Source: Kocuria soli
GTDB lineage: Bacteria > Actinomycetota > Actinomycetes > Actinomycetales > Micrococcaceae
Length of the DNA: 64,000 nt
Direction: 5' to 3'
Assembly (NCBI RefSeq): GCF_003797835.1
Contig: NZ_RKMF01000011.1
Location: forward strand, 62,001 to 126,000
Under the pieces are notes generated by a model. It was not told the origin of the DNA. It saw only the letters and a program-made list of their open reading frames with translations, and did not search any database. The number at the start of each line of letters is the position of its first letter. The first letter of the stretch is position 1. Below are positions 62,806-64,000 of this stretch, piece by piece. Both the position numbers and the translations under genes were made by a program.

Positions 62806-64000
62806 GGTCCCCGCGTTCTCCTGCGGGAAGTCGGACGCCTCCGACGTCGTCGTGGGTCCCGCCGTTGACGTCACCGCCTGGCTGCTACCCGTGTCAGAGG
62901 CGACCGGGCGCTTGCCCAAGCGCTTGAATCCGCCGGACCCGGTGATCCACCGGTTGAGCCAGCTACGTGCGGCCCGGGCCTCGTGAGCGCGCTCCGTGGG
63001 CAGACCGTCCTCGGGAGTTGCCGCGATCAACGCGTTGACGAATCGGACCTGCGGGTTCGGGTCGACCAGGATGGCTTTGACCAACAAGGTGGCCGGTAGC
63101 GCGAGCAGAGCCCCCAGCGGCCCCAGAACCGCGGCCCACAGCAGAACCGACAGGAAAGAAATCGTGGGAGTCACGCCAATGGCGTCCCCGGTGAACTTCG
63201 GCTGGACGAAGGACTGCATGACCATGTTGATCACGCTGAAGCCCACGACCACCAACAACGCGTCCATCCACCCGCCCGCGAGCAATCCCATGAGCGTCGG
63301 TGGGATCACGCCGATGACGAAGCCCACGTTGGGAATGTAGTTCGATACGAAGGCCAGGACCGCCCACACACCGGCCAGTGGGATGCCCAGAATCGCCAGG
63401 TAGCCCAGGTCCATGACGGCAACGATCAACCCGAACACGGTCGTGACCACCCAGTACCGGCGGACGCCCGCGGCGAAGTTCAGCAGGGCCCGCGCGGTGG
63501 TCGGGTTCTGGCCCAGGATCACGCGGACGCGGCGTGAGATCGTCATCGAATCCACGGAGAGGAAGAACAGGACGGTCACGATGATGGCCAGCATCGCAGC
63601 CAGGCCCGACAGGTTCGAGGCGATACCCACCAACCACTCGGTCGAGAAGCTGACGACGTTGCCCACGTTGTCCTGCAGGTTCTGGACCATGCCCTCGGTG
63701 GTCACGCCGAACTGTTCCAGCCAGGTGAGGCCGTCGTTCCACATGGTTTCGAAGTCGGAGGAATACTGCGGGAGAGCCTGGATCAGAGCAAAGATCGCCC
63801 ACCCAATGGAATAGAAGAACGCGAACAGGGCAATAAGCACCGCGAGCAAGGACGCCACCGCGGCGGCCCAACGAGGCCACCCGAAACGCCGAACCAGCCA
63901 GTTGTGCAGCGGGTGCACGATGATGACCATGTTCAAGGCGAAGAACACCGGCGCGATCAAGGCCGAATAGTGCGAGATCCCCTGCAGTGCCAGCAGCGCC
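62773..64000 (-). CDS. AI-2E family (DUF20/PerM) transporter, 5' end beyond window
   Basis: Visible are 409 residues of a polytopic membrane protein: 'PVFFALNMVIIVHPLHNWLV' near the N-terminus, then the family signatures 'FVSNYIPNVGFVIGVIPPTL' and 'NMVMQSFVQPKFTGDAIGVT', and 'WAAVLGPLGALLALPATLLV'. The frame stays open to the right edge ('ALLALQGISHYSALIAPV'), so the start lies outside. Members export quorum signals, Na+ or other solutes; the substrate cannot be told. The C-terminal ~60 residues are hydrophilic. It is convergent with and overlaps the SbcC-like gene. Confidence 0.9.
   Translation of the reverse strand, partial: ALLALQGISHYSALIAPVFFALNMVIIVHPLHNWLVRRFGWPRWAAAVASLLAVLIALFAFFYSIGWAIFALIQALPQYSSDFETMWNDGLTWLEQFGVTTEGMVQNLQDNVGNVVSFSTEWLVGIASNLSGLAAMLAIIVTVLFFLSVDSMTISRRVRVILGQNPTTARALLNFAAGVRRYWVVTTVFGLIVAVMDLGYLAILGIPLAGVWAVLAFVSNYIPNVGFVIGVIPPTLMGLLAGGWMDALLVVVGFSVINMVMQSFVQPKFTGDAIGVTPTISFLSVLLWAAVLGPLGALLALPATLLVKAILVDPNPQVRFVNALIAATPEDGLPTERAHEARAARSWLNRWITGSGGFKRLGKRPVASDTGSSQAVTSTAGPTTTSEASDFPQENAGTSDIDHGGPRD

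Overview
This 64-kb window is a gene-dense, high-GC chromosomal segment from an actinobacterium. Mycothiol biosynthesis (mshB), a mycothiol-type DinB protein, the coproporphyrin-dependent heme route, a monomeric NADP isocitrate dehydrogenase, actinobacterial DUFs (DUF3107, DUF3117) and many leaderless genes point that way. Gene content and order look most like Micrococcaceae (Kocuria/Arthrobacter-like), but genus cannot be fixed from the sequence alone. The region from typA back to the MgtE-like gene repeats, as far as I recall, an order known in other actinobacteria including mycobacteria (typA, mshB, fdxA, dapC, dapD/dapE, LOG protein, DUF3117, O-methyltransferase, tatB, mrp, MgtE-like). It is therefore core chromosome, and I see no phage, insertion sequence, CRISPR array, rRNA or tRNA. 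No gene-free stretch exceeds 300 bases.

Layout. 1-10038: heme genes. hemE, hemY/cgoX, hemQ, hemH, hemC and a continuous hemD-hemB frame run leftward with mostly overlapping stop/start codons; hemA (glutamyl-tRNA reductase) and a TetR gene run rightward from a shared 115-bp gap. 10108-19202: DUF3107, a DEAD-box helicase with a long leader, a PHP phosphoesterase, an M24 aminopeptidase, a membrane stress protein, then a three-gene unit (soluble MgtE-like, DUF1003, Mrp). 19221-21338: tatB, a signal-anchored protein and an O-methyltransferase, where the sigE-rseA-htrA genes usually found between the last two and tatB are missing. 21444-27464: DUF3117, a PIG-V-like mannosyltransferase, a LOG protein and a gluABCD-type amino-acid ABC importer. 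27532-37779: lysine/peptidoglycan genes (dapE, dapD, dapC), galE, gltA, ferredoxin, an mshB-membrane fusion and typA.

37982-45642: a CPA2 antiporter, a TauE/SafE permease, a MacB/FtsX-type ABC pair and a NarL-type two-component system. 45724-51060: a dipeptide/oligopeptide ABC importer (fused double ATPase, two permeases, lipoprotein). 51327-64000: a DinB/mycothiol-type protein, a NYN-domain protein, a ZIP transporter, a small holin-like membrane protein, icd, a LapA-like protein, a patatin-like lipase, an SbcD/SbcC-like nuclease-ATPase pair and an AI-2E family transporter cut by the right edge.

Two architectural habits recur. Many upstream-most genes have a TANNNT box only 6-9 nt before the start codon, with no Shine-Dalgarno, which suggests leaderless mRNAs. 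Several convergent junctions carry unusually long, often perfect inverted repeats acting as shared terminators. The observations I would check first are the hemD-hemB frame, the 40-bp dapE/dapD facing promoters, the eroded sigE locus, the hook-less SbcC-like ATPase and the gluA operator.
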